DNA of 64,000 nt, taken from NCBI RefSeq assembly GCF_005671395.1, contig NZ_CP040428.1, positions 1,612,001-1,676,000 on the forward strand, read 5' to 3'. The notes below the pieces were generated by a model. That model was given only the letters and a program-made list of their open reading frames with translations. It was not told where the DNA came from and did not search any database. The DNA comes from Jejubacter calystegiae. Lineage in GTDB: Bacteria; Pseudomonadota; Gammaproteobacteria; Enterobacterales; Enterobacteriaceae. The translations under genes and the position numbers were made by a program. Position 1 is the stretch's first letter; the number at the start of each line of letters is the position of its first letter. Shown piece by piece: positions 62,447-64,000 of the stretch.

Positions 62447-63447
62447 CAGAAGCGAAACTCTCCGGACATAAAGAAGCTGTTACGTTCAGCGAAACCAACT
62501 TCGGTGGTGATATTAAAGTTACGGGTGAGTTCATAGCTGGCGCCGACCAGCACGTTCCAGGGCGATTCAAGATGCTGCTTAACGTCAAAGCGTCCGCTGC
62601 CTTTCTGGTTCGCCATCTGCATCAGAGATTGCAGGTTACCGGGCATATGGAGATCGCTCAGCTTGCCTTTAAACTCCTGCTGGACGTTCTGGTACATGCT
62701 GCCGACCCAGAGGTTAAGATGGCTTTCGCCCAGATGCAGAGTCTGAACCGGCGGCAACGTAAAGCGATAGCCGATGCGCGGCGAAAGGGTGAATGCGTCG
62801 ATACTCCCGTCCAGAATATCAAAGCGGGTCTGGGTATAGTTCATATCCAGCAGGCCGAACCAGTTATCGTATCCACCGGCGAATACGGTTCCCACGCCGA
62901 AAGTATCACCTTTAAAATTCAGCTTAAAATCTAAATTTCGCAGGTCGCCTGATTTATTCATGCCGTGAATGACACCAGCGATCATCTTGTTAATTAGGCC
63001 GCTCTGGGAAGCTGAATCAGAATCAACGGATACTTTTGATAATGAACTGCCACGGGTTTTACCGATAATGCCATAAATATTCATAAATGGCAGTATCCAG
63101 GCATCCAGCTTAATAGTACGAGTAGTACTGCGCTGGCGCGTTTTCGCCACATTAATGTCGAATAAGTTGGATGGCAGGTTGATGTTGCCGATCCCCAGTC
63201 CGGAAAAGTGAATGCTGTCTACGTCGATATTTTGGCGAATATTCATGTAGTTAATGTTAATACCAAACGGCTCGGGTAGATCGTATCCCCGCGCCCGGGC
63301 TTCGTCCCCTAACAGAGGAAGAAAAGAGCCAGAAGAAACGGCAGCGCTATTCTGGTCGGTATGTACTGCGGTGGGGGCCGTTTCTGCGTGAGCCAAAGAA
63401 CAAAATGCTGCAGTATAAAGCAGCGAAAGAAGCGTGCGCTTTTTCAT
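62446..63447 (-). CDS. Outer-membrane beta-barrel-like protein of unknown function (333 aa)
   Basis: The signal peptide is MKKRTLLSLLYTAAFCSLAHA. The rest is rich in beta strands (FGVGTVFAGGYDNWFGLLDMNYTQTRF, FTLSPRIGYRFTLPPVQ, WNVLVGASYELTRNFNITTEVGF) and ends SFFMSGEFRF, a terminal Phe typical of outer-membrane barrels. I do not recognise its function. It is the first gene of the operon; the next gene starts within its stop (TGATG). Confidence 0.72.
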   Translation of the reverse strand: MKKRTLLSLLYTAAFCSLAHAETAPTAVHTDQNSAAVSSGSFLPLLGDEARARGYDLPEPFGININYMNIRQNIDVDSIHFSGLGIGNINLPSNLFDINVAKTRQRSTTRTIKLDAWILPFMNIYGIIGKTRGSSLSKVSVDSDSASQSGLINKMIAGVIHGMNKSGDLRNLDFKLNFKGDTFGVGTVFAGGYDNWFGLLDMNYTQTRFDILDGSIDAFTLSPRIGYRFTLPPVQTLHLGESHLNLWVGSMYQNVQQEFKGKLSDLHMPGNLQSLMQMANQKGSGRFDVKQHLESPWNVLVGASYELTRNFNITTEVGFAERNSFFMSGEFRF

Positions 63448-63680
63448 TATTGTCGTGAATATTTATAGGGAGACAAGAGTTCTAGGATATATAAAAAATC
63501 AAAATATAGATATTATCTAAAGATGCGTTTTAGGACTTTTCTTGCTATATTTGACGGGGTAAGGGCAACGTGCCGTAGGGAAAATATAAAAGAAACGTTG
63601 AATTTTTATATTTGATCAAATAAATAATAATTTATTTATGTTAGACGCTGAGGCAGCGAAAAAATCTGAATTCGGAATGC

Positions 63681-63706
63681 AAAAACCCAGCCGTAAGGCT
63701 GGGTTC
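63681..63706 (-). terminator. Terminator of the tRNA-Phe gene
   Basis: On the minus strand AACCCAGCC-TTAC-GGCTGGGTT is followed by TTTGC, about ten bases after the tRNA 3' end. Confidence 0.85.
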
Positions 63707-63716
63707 TGATAATTCG

Positions 63717-63792
63717 TGGTGCCCGGACCCGGAATCGAACCAGGGACACGCGGATTTTCAATCCGCTGCTCTACCGACTGAGCTATCCGGGC
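63717..63792 (-). tRNA. tRNA-Phe (anticodon GAA), 76 nt with encoded CCA
   Basis: The minus strand reads GCCCGGATAGCTCAGTCGGT at the 5' end, with an anticodon loop TTGAAAA (anticodon GAA), a TTCGATTC T-loop and GGGCACCA at the 3' end. It is close to E. coli pheU/pheV. Its position just before yjdC matches pheU. tRNA-Phe is a frequent target of integrating islands. Confidence 0.97.
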
Positions 63793-63862
63793 AACGGGGC
63801 GCATTAAACCTTAAAGGGTGACCATCGTCAACGGCTTTTCGGGAAAAAACGGCGTTAACAGT

Positions 63863-63891
63863 GTTGATTGCCTGCTTTTCAGGCAATCAAC
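63863..63891. terminator. Long stem-loop between yjdC and tRNA-Phe
   Basis: GTTGATTGCCTG-CTTTT-CAGGCAATCAAC is a perfect 12-bp stem just after the yjdC stop. No T-run follows at once, so termination may be weak. Confidence 0.6.
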
Positions 63892-63899
63892 GGCAAATA

Positions 63900-64000
63900 T
63901 CAGGTCAGGGCGCCCGCGGTGCGGCATTGGGCCAGACGCAGGATATCTTCCGCCAGTCGGCGGGCGGTATCCACGTCCTGCTGGCTGCGGTGAACCAGCA
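63900..64000 (-). CDS. yjdC: TetR-like regulator YjdC, C-terminal fragment at window edge
   Basis: The frame gives [20 protein letters not shown], then [12 protein letters not shown] and a TGA at 63902-63900. This resembles the C-terminus of E. coli YjdC and has the same place next to tRNA-Phe. The rest of the gene lies beyond the window. Confidence 0.85.
   Translation of the reverse strand, partial: LVHRSQQDVDTARRLAEDILRLAQCRTAGALT

Overview
The window comes from a Gram-negative enterobacterium (family Enterobacteriaceae, GC-rich) related to, but distinct from, Escherichia coli. Evidence is the near-E. coli proteins GltP, selenocysteine FdhF, the complete phnC-to-phnP operon with YjdM/YjdN/YjdP, ecotin, tRNA-Phe and YjdC. 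Several of these follow the order of the 92-94 min region of the E. coli chromosome (gltP, fdhF ... phn ... adi ... pheU, yjdC). I cannot name the genus from sequence alone.

Layout. 1-2.6 kb: end of gltP and selenoprotein formate dehydrogenase H with its SECIS and sigma-54 promoter. 2.8-3.7 kb: a CX5R phosphatase and a tiny membrane ORF. 3.7-26.4 kb: a purine/urate catabolic island. It holds a urate/xanthine permease (uacT), ssnA, ygfK, a stand-alone XdhC-type maturation gene, carbamate kinase yqeA, hyuA, ygeY, dpaL (ygeX), ygeW, the sigma-54 activator ygeV, mocA, xdhC, a fused xdhA-xdhB, uacF (ygfT) and a ygfS-like ferredoxin. At least four good -24/-12 promoters, plus one with a GT at -12, sit in front of its transcription units. 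This fits a single YgeV-controlled regulon for anaerobic conversion of purines to carbamoyl phosphate and ATP. 26.6-31.1 kb: a small exported protein, a chloroperoxidase-like hydrolase, two regulators, a nitroreductase and yjdP. 31.1-42.8 kb: the full C-P lyase operon on the minus strand with yjdN and yjdM.

43.4-47.1 kb: an overlapping pair, a diguanylate cyclase and an EAL phosphodiesterase. 47.3-48.8 kb: an IroE-like esterase and ecotin. 49.0-56.0 kb: an arginine module comprising a PotE-like antiporter, a divergent AdiA-type arginine decarboxylase, an ArgR paralogue and a divergent full-length arginyl-tRNA synthetase. Short 18-bp dyads lie in front of three of its transcription units. 56.1-60.0 kb: a more AT-rich accessory stretch with very small ORFs and a cupin / LysR / CoA-transferase set that shares TAATATTA-type dyads. 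60.2-63.4 kb: a three-gene outer-membrane operon (beta-barrel protein, BamA/TamA-like protein, DUF4056-like protein broken at a G7 tract), next to tRNA-Phe and the 3' end of yjdC.

The two most notable systems are the urate island with its sigma-54 promoter network and fused XdhAB, and the decarboxylase/antiporter module that carries its own ArgR and ArgS.
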